A stretch of DNA of 64,000 bases from Raphanus sativus (lineage: Eukaryota > Streptophyta > Magnoliopsida > Brassicales > Brassicaceae). Under the pieces are notes generated by a model. It saw only the letters and a program-made list of their open reading frames with translations. It ran no database searches and was not told the origin of the DNA. The position numbers and the translations under genes are program-made. Positions within the stretch are counted from its first letter, which is position 1. The number at the start of each line of letters is the position of its first letter. The stretch is from contig NC_079516.1 in assembly GCF_000801105.2 (NCBI RefSeq), forward strand, positions 20,063,043 through 20,127,042, in the 5' to 3' direction. Positions 33,301 through 45,259 of the stretch are shown one piece after another.

Positions 33301-34662
33301 TCAAACTGTATGCAGCTTGGCAACTGGCGCAAAGGTGTCAATATAATCCTCTCCATATGTCTGAGTGAACCCTCTTGCCACCAATCTGGTCTTCCTCCTA
33401 TCTATCTTTCCATTTGGCAAGTACTTGATAGTAAAGATCCATCTGCTGGAAACTGCTCTCTTTCCTTTTGGTAGCTCACTCTCATACCATGTATCATTTC
33501 TGATCATAGCATTAGATTCATCGGCTACAGAATCTCTCCACTCTTGTATCTCCATAGCTTCTTCATAGGACCTTGGCACATAGCTCTCATCTAAACTAAT
33601 CATGAATGCGTAATGCTCTTCAGGGAACTCAGCAAAGGAACACACGGCTTGAGAAGGATGCTCCACAATCTGGGCATTGTAGTACACTTTCGTGTTTACC
33701 CACTTAGAAGGATACTTTTTCCTTGTGCTCCTTCTTAAGACTGGCGCTTGAACCTCTTGAGCTGGTTCCGGTTGCACCTCCTCTTGTTCTTCTTCTCCTT
33801 GAGTCTGAACTTCTCCTTCAGGTTCATGACTCTCTTCTCCTACTCTATCTTGATCATGTTTACCTGATCCTTGATCTCCTTGACCTCCAGCTTCAGGTTC
33901 ATGTTCATTACCCCCCTCATGATCAAGATGAGTTGGTTCTTCAGCTCCATATTGTTCTTGCACTCCAGGTTCAGTTCCATTCCCCCTCTCATGGTCAAGA
34001 GGGATTTCTCTGCTAGCTTCTTCAGCTTGATCAGTAGGTGTTCTTCTTGGCACCTGATCTTGAGACATGTTTATCCCAAGTTTTTCCATCAAAATCTTCA
34101 GAGTGTTTGCCCTTCCTGGTGATGCTTGAGACTGATCCTCCAAGTCTTCCCACTTTTCTTTCTCATAATACCCTGTAGACTCCACAAACTTCACTTCTCT
34201 TGATACCAGCACCCTCCTTGTGTCTGGATCATAACACTTGTAACCCTTCTGGGTTATAGAGTATCCAATAAACATGGCTTTAGTACTCTTCTCCTCCAGC
34301 TTATTTCTCCGCTCTCCTGGAACCCAGACATAGCACACACACCCAAAGACTCTTAGATGATCAATACTTGGCTTGTTCTTGTTCAACACTTCAAATGGAG
34401 AAAGATCCTTCAATATCTGAGTTGGTACTCGGTTGATGAGATAGCAGGCAGTCTGAACAGCATCACTCCATAAGCGTTTTGGGACTTTAGCATGGAACAT
34501 CATAGATCTTGCTACATCCATCAAGTGCATATTCTTCCTCTCAGCTACCCCATTCTGCTGTCGTGTGTAAGGACAGCTTGTCTGTTGCACAATCCCATGC
34601 TTTGCTAGATGACTCTTAAAGGCATTACTTGTGTACTCTCCTCCATTATCAGATCTTAGCAC
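33301..34662 (-). pseudogene. Copia integrase C-part and start of reverse transcriptase
   Basis: Reading from the hAT insertion: RSDNGGEYTSNAF, then NGVAERKNMHLMDVARSMMF (catalytic Asp and Glu region of integrase), VFGCVCYVWVPGERRNKLEE, an acidic Glu/Gln-rich linker, RRSTRKKYPSKW, and the RT entry KGKRAVSSRWIFTIKYLPNG, ending FAPVAKLHTV before the TGA. The frame is otherwise open over this stretch. Confidence 0.92.
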
Positions 34663-35305
34663 TAGGCCTGGGCATTTTACCCGGACCCGAAGACCCGACC
34701 CGAAACCGACCCGAAAAAACCCGGTCCGGGTAGGAACCGATCCGATCAAATTACCCTATCGGGTCTTGTTGTAGAGGACCCGCGGGTCTTGGACCCGACC
34801 CGACCCGAACCCGAAACCCGGCGGGTACCCGAATTAATAATATAAATTAAATAAAATGAATCAATGGGGAGTCGAAGACGGGTTATTTGTCTACATAGCA
34901 AAGGGGTCAACCACTAAGAGACAACCAACTATTGTTCTATCTCGCATAGTTTAGTATATATACAAATTTTAATATAATAAAAACACAAATTTTAAATAAA
35001 ATATCAAATATTTTCGGATATATTAATATTTTCAGATTTTTTTTTGTATTTTTAGGTATTTTTTAGGTTGAACCCGAACCGAACCCGACCCGAACCCGAC
35101 ACAGAACCGAACCGAAAAATTCTAGTTACCCGAATGGGTCTAACTATATAAGACCCGACCCGACCCGGACCCGGTACGACCCGAACCGACCCGGAACTGA
35201 AAATTTGAAATTACCCTATCGGGTCCTAAACTCCTAGACCCGAAAGACCCGGACCCGAAAGGACCCGGCCCGAACCCGACCCGACAACCCGAATGCCCAG
35301 GCCTA
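34663..35305. mobile_element. hAT MITE inserted in the copia integrase
   Basis: 643-bp insert with terminal inverted repeats TAGGCCTGGGCATT / AATGCCCAGGCCTA, flanked by a perfect 8-bp target duplication CTTAGCAC (34655-34662 and 35306-35313). Both subterminal regions are dense in ACCCGACCCG words, typical of this non-autonomous hAT group. It interrupts the integrase frame between KVL and RSDNGG. No transposase. Confidence 0.96.
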
Positions 35306-36468
35306 CTTAGCACCTTCACAGTAGCATTGTATTGATTAGCAACATATGCTTGGAAGTTTATAAAGGCATCTAGAACTCTATCTTTAGAAGGAAGCATTGT
35401 GACCCAAGTATATTTAGATTTCTCATCAATAAACGTCACAAAATACTTATGACTATCTCTAGACATGCAGGGAGCTGTCCATACATCTGAATGAACCAGG
35501 TCAAAGCAATGCTCATATATTGTCTCAGATCTAGAAAAGACAGTTCTACAATGCTTTCTTAAGATGCAAGCCTCACACTCTAAGTGATTGAATGACAATT
35601 TAGGTAAAATCAGTTCAATTGCACGAGCATGAGGATGTCCCAATCTAGCATGCCAAGTACTACTATCAACTCCATCAATAACACTACTCAAGCAAACAGA
35701 ATCAAAGGGTTTAGGATTCTTAGTCATTTGGAGATGGTAGAGCTGATTCTTGCTGTCTCCCCTACTAATGATTCTTCCAGTCTTCAAATCTTGGAACTCA
35801 ACTTCATTTGGTCTGAACACCACTTGACAATCCAGATCAACGGTAGCTTTCTTTACTGATATCAGATTTGAAGTGAATTGAGGCAGATAGAAAGCTGCTG
35901 AGTTCTTTTCAAATAACTTGAGATTTCCTACTCCTTCTATTGGGATCTTATCTCCATTAGCTATCATCACACTCCCTGTTGCAGCCTTGACCTCACTAAT
36001 CAGACTCTTATCACTGATCATATGATGACTTGCTCCAGAATCAATGATGACGGGTTTGGTTGTGAATGCTAAGGCAGGAGCTCCTTGACTCCGGGTTGTA
36101 ACCAAAGCATACACATACTTAACAAACTCATCCCATTCCTTCTTTGTGATACGATCATCTGCTCTTTTGGTCTCTTGCTTCCTTACCACCATACTTTCCT
36201 CACATGAGCTCCCAATGTAGGCAGAGTAAGAACACTCTCCCTTCACCACCTTTTGTGCAGCTTCCTTGATCATTTTCAAGCTCATCTTATCACTTAGATG
36301 ACATGATTCCTTGCCTTTTCTCCAAGTCTTTCTCATCATGAACCATCCCTTGGAAAGCTTTCTTAATCTTCTTCTTCTAAAGTTAGTACCACCCCTCACT
36401 TGAGTTGATACCTTCCTTTTCTCATACACATCACAAGTGTATTGAACAAACTCACATATCTTAGCCAC
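35306..36468 (-). pseudogene. Copia protease and integrase N-part
   Basis: Contains VIIDSGASHHM (aspartic protease active site Asp-Ser-Gly), then the gag-pre-integrase HHCC finger (STWHARLGHPHA, CEACILRKH) and the integrase core with HSDVWTAP and FVTFIDEKSKYTW. The N-terminal part (SCHLSDKMSLKMIKEAAQ) precedes the protease; a CX2CX4HX4C nucleocapsid knuckle was not found. The frame is broken at the hAT insertion. Confidence 0.9.
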
Positions 36469-36513
36469 CAGAAAGTTAAAGACACAATCTTGTTCTTTCC
36501 TTTCTTGAATAGT

Positions 36514-36957
36514 TTATGACCTTGCCATAAGCTCCAGCCACACTTCTCTCAGCCTTCCCACAAGCTGAAAAATCTCATCCTTCCCTTGTTTATAGTTGCG
36601 GACCAACTCTTTGACCTCACACACCTTCACAAGTTTGGATTTTTCTTCATGAGCTGCTTCAATTCCACTCTTTATAGTGTTTTCTTGAGCAGCCTCATCT
36701 CCATCTTCCAGACTTCTTGTCTGACCTTCTTCCATGACCATTTCCATTAAAGGTCCTTCCTTTACATGGCCACACCACAACCCACAACTCTCAAGAGTTG
36801 TTCTAGCCCATTTGGACCAACTTTCATCAATCTCCTCTTCATGCCTTGTTGTTGTATCAGATCTTAGCTCCATCTTTGTATTGAATAGTAGGTGCCAGAT
36901 CTGACCTTCAAAACCTCCAAAAATAAACACCAACAGAAACAATCTTGAGTTTTTCAA
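36514..36957 (-). pseudogene. Degraded gag region of the copia element
   Basis: Open stretch of 147 codons directly after the primer site region, in the position of gag. MELRSDTTTRHEEEIDESWS and ELVRNYKQGKDEIFQLVGRL look gag-like, but much of the usual gag length is missing and the frame does not run on into the protease. Assigned mainly by position. Confidence 0.5.
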
Positions 36958-37043
36958 AGATCTAGCTCTTGAAAACCCTCAAGAACACTCAAGAACACTC
37001 AGATTTTTAAAAAAAAATCACACCCAGATTTTTAGAGAACCTA

Positions 37044-37055
37044 GCTCTGATACCA
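37044..37055 (-). other. Copia primer binding site
   Basis: TGGTATCAGAGC in element orientation, immediately next to the 5' LTR; complementary to the 3' end of plant initiator tRNA-Met. Confidence 0.93.
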
Positions 37056-37422
37056 TAAACACTTTTGGGTTTTATAGTGTGATTCAGATTAATCTGAGTA
37101 TTTTGTATGAGATTGAAGTGATTAAGAGATTATAGAGAATAAGAACAAGAGAGAGACTAGAGAGAGACTCAAAACTCCATTAAAAATTACAATGAAGGTT
37201 TACAAGGTTTTAAAGAGATTACAAGACTGTCTAGGTTCAATGTATCTAAACCTTATCCTGTTTCTTCTTTTCTGGGCGAATACTGTAGTTACAGTCTCAA
37301 ATCTGGTGTATAACCTCTCAAGTCTGGTGCCTAACTTCTCAAGTCTGACAATCCTTTATAAAATCTTATAAATCCTTATAACCCTCTAGCTTAATTCTCA
37401 AGTCTGGCGCATCATCTCAACA
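37056..37422 (-). repeat. Copia 5' LTR
   Basis: 367 bp, about 97.5% identical by eye to the LTR at 31522-31888. Confidence 0.95.
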
Positions 37423-38403
37423 CCCATCACTTATTTCAATTGATTTCATCTGGTTGTTCAAATAAATTAATCCGAATTAACAACAAAAAATTTAGTTGAC
37501 CTCATTTATTAGACTAAAATCAAAATTAACCAATAAATGAGCCAAATATTTATATGGTAAACTATGTTAGTCCACTTAAAAGGTTTTGTTAAAAGCGGCT
37601 CGGTTCATTTTTGTATCCAAAGTCGCATGTTTACTTTTAAAACCATGGGGGCTGGAAAATCAAACAGAATTTTTCGAAACGATATTTAATTGATTCGATT
37701 TAGGGGCATAAAATGATCGGTAAATTTGTTTAAAACGGCCACGCATTAGGTTAGATTTTTGATCGATAAGTTCTTTTTTACTTGTTCTTTCTCCTTCTAT
37801 AGGGTTTATGAAAGGAACAGATGATTCCTCTTTTAACGACGAAGAGTGATCAATTATTATTTCATTTTATTCATGTTGTTGAAGGTTGTCTATTAAATTA
37901 ATAGTTTTTAGCATCTTTCTTAATTTTTCTATGTGTTCGTCCATTTTTCTTTATATTACTTCCTCCACTTTTTTACAAATAAAATATTTTTGGCACAATT
38001 AGTCGCCACAGGGTTTTAGCTTTCTCGATTCTCCTATTATTTTATATTTTGTCAGCTGACTCTCCTTGTTACAGTTAGTGTATCTTCCCATAATATCTTT
38101 CAGTTGAATTTCACCCGGTTTCTTAAAAAAAATCATCCGAATTTACAATTTTTTTGGCTGACCTCATTTATTAAACCTAAAATCAAAATTAACCAATAAA
38201 TAAACCAAATAGTTATTCTGTAAACTATGTTAATCCTCTTAAAATTTTGGTTAAAAGCGGCACGGTTCATTTCGGGTAACCTAAATCGCATGCTTACTTC
38301 AAAGTTCAAACCCATAGGGATGGGTTGGGCAGGAAAATCAAACCGAATTATGCAATCCCGTATTTAGTAGATTCAGTTTAAGGGCACTAACCAATCGGCA
38401 AAT

Positions 38404-39037
38404 TAAAAGGCTAACTGATTTTCCCGCTACCACCCGCAAACGCAGTTTTTGCGGTTCATAGCGGTTATTGGCGTTTCGAAACAATCACAGAAAATGTTAC
38501 AAGTCGCTTCAAACCGCTCCGAACCTCTTTAAATCAAAAGCTGGTTCCAGCTAGCATTTGCGGTTGCGAGCGGTTGCGGGAGGGTATAATTTTTTTTTTA
38601 AAAAAACATAATAAATAAAAACAATACTAAAAATATCCAATAAAAAACTTAAATTAAAATAATAGAAATTGTAAAATGTATACATATTATATTTCAATTT
38701 ATATTATAAAAAAATTAAAACCAAAATATTTTCTATAAATTTTTAAAATTTAATAATATGATTTTATAAATATAAATATAAAATAATATGATTTTATAAA
38801 TATAAATTTTATATTTATTATATTATTATAATTTTTAATATTTTTATAATTATATAAAATGAAGATATTGTTAAATTATTATTTAACAGATGTTTCATTT
38901 GGTAGTTTACCAGTCATAAAAGTCCCGCAAACGCAACAATTTCTAACCGTTGTACTAGTCGTACAAATCTCTAGAAAACATTTAAAACTGCAATCACCCG
39001 TACCCGCAACCGCTGCTGTTACACCATTCATGCCCTA
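38404..39037. mobile_element. hAT-like MITE inside repeat unit 3
   Basis: Compared with unit 1, unit 3 has an extra 630 bp between AAATTA and AATAATAAGAG. The insert has subterminal words CCCGCAAACGCA, GCGGTTCATAGCGG, TACCCGCAACCGCTGCTG and ends ATTCATGCCCT, like other plant hAT MITEs. The AAATTAAA / AAATAATA flanks could be a diverged target duplication. Ends are approximate. Confidence 0.55.
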
Positions 39038-39229
39038 AATAATAAGAGTTTGGTGTTCAGTTGGGTTGACAAAACCATCATTTTGTGTGTATTTCTGGGC
39101 TTGTGAAATAAAAGATTCTTGGTATAATTAGCTGCCACATGGTTTTAGCTCTCTCGATTCTCTGACTATTGTTTGTTTCTTTCAGCTCACTCTCCTTGTT
39201 ACGGTTAGTGTCTTCTCCAATCTCTTCTT

Positions 39230-40136
39230 TTTTTTGTACAAATTGAAATTATATTAGAAGCCGAAAGACAAGAACTGGACCAAAATCAATCATACATCCG
39301 ACTACAACAAAGGCCCAAAAAACGACCACTGGGCAACAACAACAAAAAAAATTGGCCCAAAAGCCATTTCACCAAACTAGGGCATCCGTCTCTCTCGGGA
39401 GAAGCCTACACGTGTCGCCATCTTCGCCCGACTAACGCACGTGGCACACGATTCCCTTCAGTCGGTGCCGCAGCTTGTCTTCTCCGGAGGGCACAGTCAG
39501 AACCATCCACCTTTGCCAAGCCTCGGAGCCAGACACGCCTCTGACTTGCTTCAGTCCTCGCCATACATAGAGAACGACAGCCACCCACTTCACTAGACCC
39601 GAAACACCGGAGATCGACATTGAGACACACTCGAGATCTCACTGCAATCGGCATCTACTTCATCACCGCTTCGTTCACTGGAGAGCATCCATCGTGGACG
39701 CGAGATCTCCTCCGGAAACAGAAGCCAAACCCCACGAGTTTGTCACCAGTCAGAATGTTACAGGAGCATAACAGAGCCTCCTCCAAGAACACAAAGTAGA
39801 TCCGATTGTTCCCCTTTGACGGAAAGGAGCAACAATGAAGCCATGTAGCCGACCGTCCACCAAAAAGGCGGTGCAACGACGGACGCAAGAAATCTACCCA
39901 AACCCTAAAAGAAAAGCTAAAACAAAGGGAACCAGCAGAAAAGCAGACGGACAGAAACGATTGCCGGACTGATGGTGACTGTAGAAGTCCACGCCGTCGG
40001 CCGGAACTTTTGAAAACGACGAAACTTTCTCTTTTTTTCTTTCTCTTTCTGTGCTAAAATAGAAATTGAACTCACGCCATCTGCCAGAACTTTGTCTCTT
40101 TCTTTCTTTTTACGGTGGCTGTAGAAGCCCACACTG
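39230..40136 (-). mobile_element. Polyadenylated retroposon with 19-bp target duplication
   Basis: The insert starts with a T run (poly-A tail of a minus-strand element) and is flanked by TCTTCTCCAATCTCTTCTT (39211-39229) and the same sequence with one change (40137-40155). A long target duplication plus a terminal A tail is the mark of LINE-machinery retrotransposition. The body is GC-richer than its surroundings and open for moderate lengths in several minus-strand frames, but I recognise no protein; it may be a 5'-truncated LINE, a SINE-like element or a processed transcript. Confidence 0.75.
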
Positions 40137-40817
40137 TCTTCTCCGATCTCTTCTTTCAATTGATTTCATCTGATTGCTAAAAAAAATTCATCCAAATCAA
40201 TAAAACAAAATTTGGCTGACCTCATTTAATAAGCACGAATCAAAATTAACCAAATATTTATTTGGTAAACTATGCAAATCCTCATAAAAAGTTTGGTTAA
40301 AAGCGGTTCGGTTTGTTTGAAGAGGAGCAAAATCTCAATGGAGATGAGTTCACGCCGTCAAGAGAGATCGCCTTTGTCAAATCCAGTCTGAGCAGGAACA
40401 GAGAACCAATGAGATTCTTTACAGCCCCCACACCTATTGGCTATTGGGCTTATTATTAAGGGAGAATTGGCAAAATATTCCTAAGTCAGGTCCATATTAG
40501 AGAAATGTCCATGATTGTACATAACTTAAAAAGAAATAACATTTTGGTACTGTGCGGACGAAAATGCCCTTCATTTATTGAATACAGGTCAGACTGCAGA
40601 AAAGATGTGTGTCAGATCGCAGAGAAGACGTGTGTCAGACTGCAGAGATGGACGGCGAGACAGACGATGAACTGTTGGATAAAACAACGAAGATCAAATC
40701 GAGATTACGTTATCGATAAAATATTCAATAACAGCTAATATGTTGTGTTATATATCAAATATATATATTAACGGTTAACAAATAATGTATCCGATAACAA
40801 CTTATTAATCAACACTA

Positions 40818-41915
40818 TGTATCAATCCATTTGTCACTTAACAAATTAAATATAAAAAATCTACAAACTCACGAGTTATTTATTCAATCATTTATCATCT
40901 ACACAAATTATGTATCAATGAACATCAAATCTCTTGTAATATCATACAAACCAATTATCAATTATTTGGTATCATATATAATGTATCAGCTAACAATATA
41001 TGTGTTGTGTACATCCGTCGTTTAGGTTAGAAGAAGAATAGAGAAGAAAACATATTGAGGCAAATACCTGTTTAGGGTTTCTTATTAATGATGTGATAAT
41101 AATTTACAAACCCTTAGACCCATATTTATACAGCCTAAAAAAACCCGATTTCCTTTTCCCAATAAAAATAGTAACTTTCCTAAACCGAAAAGGCATACCG
41201 TAGCCCCCGCACCCCCAGATGTCAACCTTGATAACGAGTGTCGCCCGCACTCGGTCGGACACGAGTGCTGGGCATTTTACTGGTACAATAGAGATTTAAG
41301 ACACACAGATGCAACAATATGTACCAAGTAACAAATCCGTTAATGGATAACAACCAACTTATCATGTAACTTATTAATTCACAGACATGTATCAATCCGT
41401 TTGTGAGCTAATAAACCAAGTATCAGCTAAACAAATCATGTACCAGTTAACGTAAAGACTTTTGTAACATCATATTAAACAGTTATGAATTCGGTATCAA
41501 ACTATGTGTCAGATACTAAAACATGTAAGAAATCATTTATCATATAAAAATTATATCAGATAACAAATATGATAGTTATGAATGCTTCGGTATCAAACTA
41601 TGTGTCAGATAAAACAGTTATAAATTCTTCAGTATCAAACTATGTTCAGATACCAAAACATGTAAGAAATCATTTATCATACAAAATTTGTATCAGGTAA
41701 CAAATAATATATCAGATAACAACTTATTAATCAAGACGATGTATCAATTCATTTGTCAGCTAATAAAACTAAATATAAAAAATGTACAAGCTCACAAGTT
41801 ATTTATTCAATTATTTATCATCTACACAAACTATGTATCAATGAACATCAAGTCTCTTGTAATATCATACAAATCAATTATCAATTATTTAGTATCATAT
41901 ATAATGTATCAGCTA
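40818..41915 (+). repeat. Duplicated 180-bp block (40818-40995 and 41738-41915)
   Basis: Both copies run through AAATATAAAAAATCTACAA, ACACAAATTATGTATCAATG, CTCTTGTAATATCATACAAA and ATCATATATAATGTATCAGC with about 90% identity by eye, about 920 bp apart. Confidence 0.85.
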
Positions 41916-42125
41916 AATACATATACCAAGTAACAAATCGGTTAACGGATAACAACCAACTTATCATGTAACTTATTAGTTCACAGACATGTATCAAATC
42001 TGTTTGTGAGCTAATAAACCAAATATCAGCTAAACAAATCATGTATCAGTTAACGTGAAGATTTTTATAACATCATGTTAAACATTTATGAATTCTTTTG
42101 GTATCAAATTATGTGTCAGATAACC
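41310..42125 (+). repeat. Duplicated 205-bp block (41310-41515 and 41920-42125)
   Basis: Shared CCAAGTAACAAATC, GGATAACAACCAACTTATCA, TTTGTGAGCTAATAAACCAA, AACAAATCATGTA and ACTATGTGTCAGATA in order, about 610 bp apart. Confidence 0.85.
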
Positions 42126-44392
42126 AACTATGAATTTGACTATTAAGGTTGTTACAAATTTTGTTAGCGAGTTAACAGACTGTGTTATTTGTTATGCATT
42201 ATGTTAACGTTGAATACTACTTATTAACATGTAACAAGTTATGTTATCGAGATAATCAAATATAACTGACCGAAGTTAGTAAAATAGATGAAAAAGTTGA
42301 TAATCAGAAGTAGTCAAATATTTGAAACCATGAATCTAGTTAGTAAGTGATGAGAGATGAAAGAAAGAAAAAGAAAGAAGATGGAGGAAAATAAAGAAAG
42401 AAGATGAAAAATAAAGAGAAAAAACAAAAGAGAACTAAAAGAAAATGAACATTATCCAACAGATATAATAATGAATCTGACACACGATAGAGCACTGCAG
42501 CCCTAAAAGAGTAGCCTGCAGGGCTACTAGATGTAGGCTGACGCATGGTAGAAGGGTAAAATCATCCAACGAAAAATGTTTATGAGATTAAGGGTAGATT
42601 GTATATTAGGGGTTGGTTTAGGTGCATTTTTACTAATTTCTCTATTATTAATATCGAGACTATCTATTTGTTTGTATGCCCTTTTCGACTTATTAATACT
42701 AGGGGTTGGCCCGCCCTACGGGCGGATGAGTTTACAATAAAATTATGTAATATTAAAATATATATTAATTTTATTGAAGATGCTAAAAAAATTTTAATTG
42801 CATATGAAAATTTAAATTTGTTTCTAAGATCATATAGTAATTAAATTAGATTCTTTTTTATAAGAACACACAAAACTATATTAAAAACTAAAAAAATGTA
42901 ATAGTTAATATTTATTCTTTTGATTTTTATTTCACTTTGATATAGTTGAAAAAAGCTAAAGTAATAATAAGTAATACTTTTTCTAAGATTTTCAAACTAT
43001 AATATTATTACACTAATTACTTTCTCACGATAATAAATTAATCAAACTCCAAAGTAAATCAATTGAAAATAAAATGTAATATGATAGAATTATAAAAGGT
43101 TATATTTTAAAGTACTATATAAATAGTGTTAATAAAAGTGTTAAAAATTATAATGAAATTTGATTTAGCTTTCAGTGTTTTAGTAATTATGTTTTGTAGG
43201 CTATTTTAGCATCTGCTGATATTTCTTTGTTTTATAAAATATTATTTGTTGGAAACTTTTCTTATGCTATTTGAAAATATTTGCTGACAAAAAAAAAGCT
43301 ATTTGAAAATATTTTTATAGATTAATAAAATATTATATTTCAAGCAGAATTTTACTTGAGTGTCATACCACAGCATATCAAATAAATTACTTCGAATAAC
43401 CAAACCATAATTTAACCAAAATAACTTAAAAATCAACAAAACTGCATACAAATGTTTTCTGAAATTCGGCTTTATCTTCAAAGACTAAACCAAAAGAAGC
43501 AACCCAATCTTTTAATTATTGTTGTATTGGCACTGACTTCTTGTTTGAAACCCACAATTGATCATGAAGAAATCTGCACAACAGAAGTGCAAAACAGAAA
43601 CATAGTATCCTCGTAAGAGCCGAGTTTGAGCTTGCCATGATTATTATCAGATAGATAAAACGATTTTAGCTTGAAAACAAAAGCCACTCACCTATAAAAA
43701 AAGAACTCACTTCGTTCCTCTGTTATTGTTTTCCTTCTCTCTCTTCCAGGAGCCTAGTTGAACATCATCACATGTTCCTTTCCTCTTCGCAAGAGCTGTG
43801 CTGCTGCAACTTCTGCACCAGCTGCGATACAAAAAAAACATGGATCAAGAGAACTGAAACTCTAATTTAAAACGCTAAAACGTGGGTGAAAAGCTATTAC
43901 TCTTTCTGATGCGAAAAGTGATTTTGGACTGATAATTTGACATCCCATAAAGACCTGAGCAAACGTCCCTTTCTACATTCCTCTGTCTCTCTTGATGTTG
44001 ACTCTAAGTTGTTCACCAGGAACAAACGTTCTAGTGACATCTTCTGTCAGAGAGAGTAAAGACACAGGAGTGTTATACGTGGTCATCGTAGAACACCTCT
44101 TTTTCTTATTGTTCCGACACACCTAAGGGTCTTGCAGGATGAGGCAGAGCTTCGTGTCCGTGAGAGGTATTGCGGCCTCGTACTGGTTCCACTGCTTTAA
44201 TGGCTCAGAAACTTTAGTGTGGGAAGTTGCCATGTCAGGAAAAGCCTTTGAGACTGGAGGAACTATCTCCGCCTAATCTCCTTCATCGGATTCTGAATGT
44301 GATGAGCTTTTCCTCGACACAAATCCAATAAACCGTAAATACCAAAACGTAACTGGTAGAGAAAGTGAAGTAAGGTAAGGAATTAACATACC

Positions 44393-44540
44393 TGTTGCAC
44401 CACCGTGGCTTGCTGGTCAATTTGGCCAACGTCGTAATCTTCAGCATCTTCCTCGTCTGGATCGTGGTCGTCGGGGATGTGTTGTTCTCCAGATCATGCT
44501 CGTGACCATGACCGTGTCTATCAGTCTATGTTTAGTAAGA
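44393..44540 (-). pseudogene. Unrecognised captured exon with acidic stretch
   Basis: Minus strand reads DPDEEDAEDYDVGQIDQQAT VVQQ up to a good GT donor (CAACAG/GTATGT). It looks like a real exon (acidic, low complexity, clean donor), but I do not recognise the source gene. A further minus-strand stretch at 44.0-44.27 kb (FPDMATSHTKVSEPLKQWNQ) is also protein-like and unassigned. Both lie inside the Helitron. Confidence 0.35.
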
Positions 44541-45259
44541 ACATTCTTTGTCTTCTTTACCTGTTCCTTAACTTTGTTGAAAATTTGGATACCGTTCATT
44601 GATTGACAACTGCACCAGCAACAACTCTTCAGATAGTATCATCTTAATCTTTTAGGTTTACAGATGATATCAATCTTCAATACACACGCACAACCCCTTT
44701 TGCCTCCAAAATCCAAAACCTAGACATAAAGAATTGCGCAGACAAAAAGGGATTATGATGCTATGTGGTATAAACGGATTGGGTATACGATGGTTGATTT
44801 AAAAATGAGACCAAACCCCACGTTACCAAAACACAAAGCTATGATGCTTGGATAATCATACCGGAGATCTCTTTACACTGATCTTTTGCTAGCAAGTAAT
44901 TCTGATTTGGTTAGCGTCAGTTCATCATCCAACTAAATCAATGCTTCTAAAATTAGTTAGATCCTGTACATGAGAACAATGCATACGTTAATTCAATATA
45001 TGGCTTAGACGAAGATCTGAAAACCCATAAGCTAAAGAGAAGAAGAAGAAGAAGATAAAGCATATCTTACCATTGACAACCAAACAATTATAACATAGAT
45101 TGATATACAATTATATCATCTTCCGTAGTCCTGCAAAACAAAATCCAAACTTTCAATTTTCTCCAAAGATAGAGTTAGCCATTAAATGGTGTAAGGGCAA
45201 CAAAGTAAACCAAGATGAATTCTCAGAAGAAACAAAGGGCCGGAGTGAAAGTTACTTGC

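Larger units (their letters stand above)
31522..37422 (-). mobile_element. Complete Ty1/copia LTR retrotransposon, inactivated
   Basis: 5.9-kb element on the minus strand. Two 367-bp LTRs (31522-31888 and 37056-37422) begin TGTTGAGATG and end AGTGTTTA in element orientation. The 5-bp target duplication CCCAT flanks it (31517-31521, 37423-37427). The primer binding site TGGTATCAGAGC (initiator tRNA-Met type) abuts the 5' LTR and a purine-rich tract GAGGGGGAG abuts the 3' LTR. Protein order is gag, protease, integrase, reverse transcriptase, RNase H, hence copia and not gypsy. About nine single-base LTR differences counted by eye (roughly 2.5%) indicate a geologically recent insertion. It is dead: a hAT element in integrase, an in-frame TGA, a frameshift, and a degraded gag. 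Confidence 0.97.
37423..40330. repeat. Tandem-repeat array, units 2-4, split by insertions
   Basis: Three further copies of the unit begun at 31200: unit 2 about 37434-38097, unit 3 about 38098-39229 (including an inserted MITE), unit 4 about 40155-40330 (truncated). Shared blocks in order: TTTCAATTGATTTCATCTGG, GACCTCATTTATTA, CAAAATTAACCAATAAA, GTTAAAAGCGG(C/T)(T/A)CGGTT, TTCAAACCCAT, GGTTTTAGCT, TCTCCTTGTTAC(G/A)GTTAGTG. Unit 2 has about 200 bp of private sequence. No coding function was seen. It may be an ancient element that duplicated in tandem or a local satellite. Confidence 0.75.
40459..42655. mobile_element. Putative MULE-like element with internal duplicated blocks
   Basis: The left edge GGGAGAATTGGCAAAATATT and the right edge, inverted (ATAGAGAAATTAGTAAAAATG), resemble imperfect inverted ends of the GAGAAATTGGCAAAA type seen in VANDAL/Mutator-like elements. 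The interior holds two duplicated blocks (separate entries) of TATCAGATAACAA-type AT-rich sequence. No transposase frame was found. Class and ends are inference. Confidence 0.45.

Noticed and set aside
33723..34122. Plus-strand Leu/Val-rich frames resembling membrane proteins
   Set aside because: Complement of the acidic Glu/Gln linker of the copia polyprotein.
39406..40159. Several minus-strand open frames of 60-80 codons
   Set aside because: They overlap each other within the retroposon, show no conserved motif, and the GC-richer composition makes chance frames likely.
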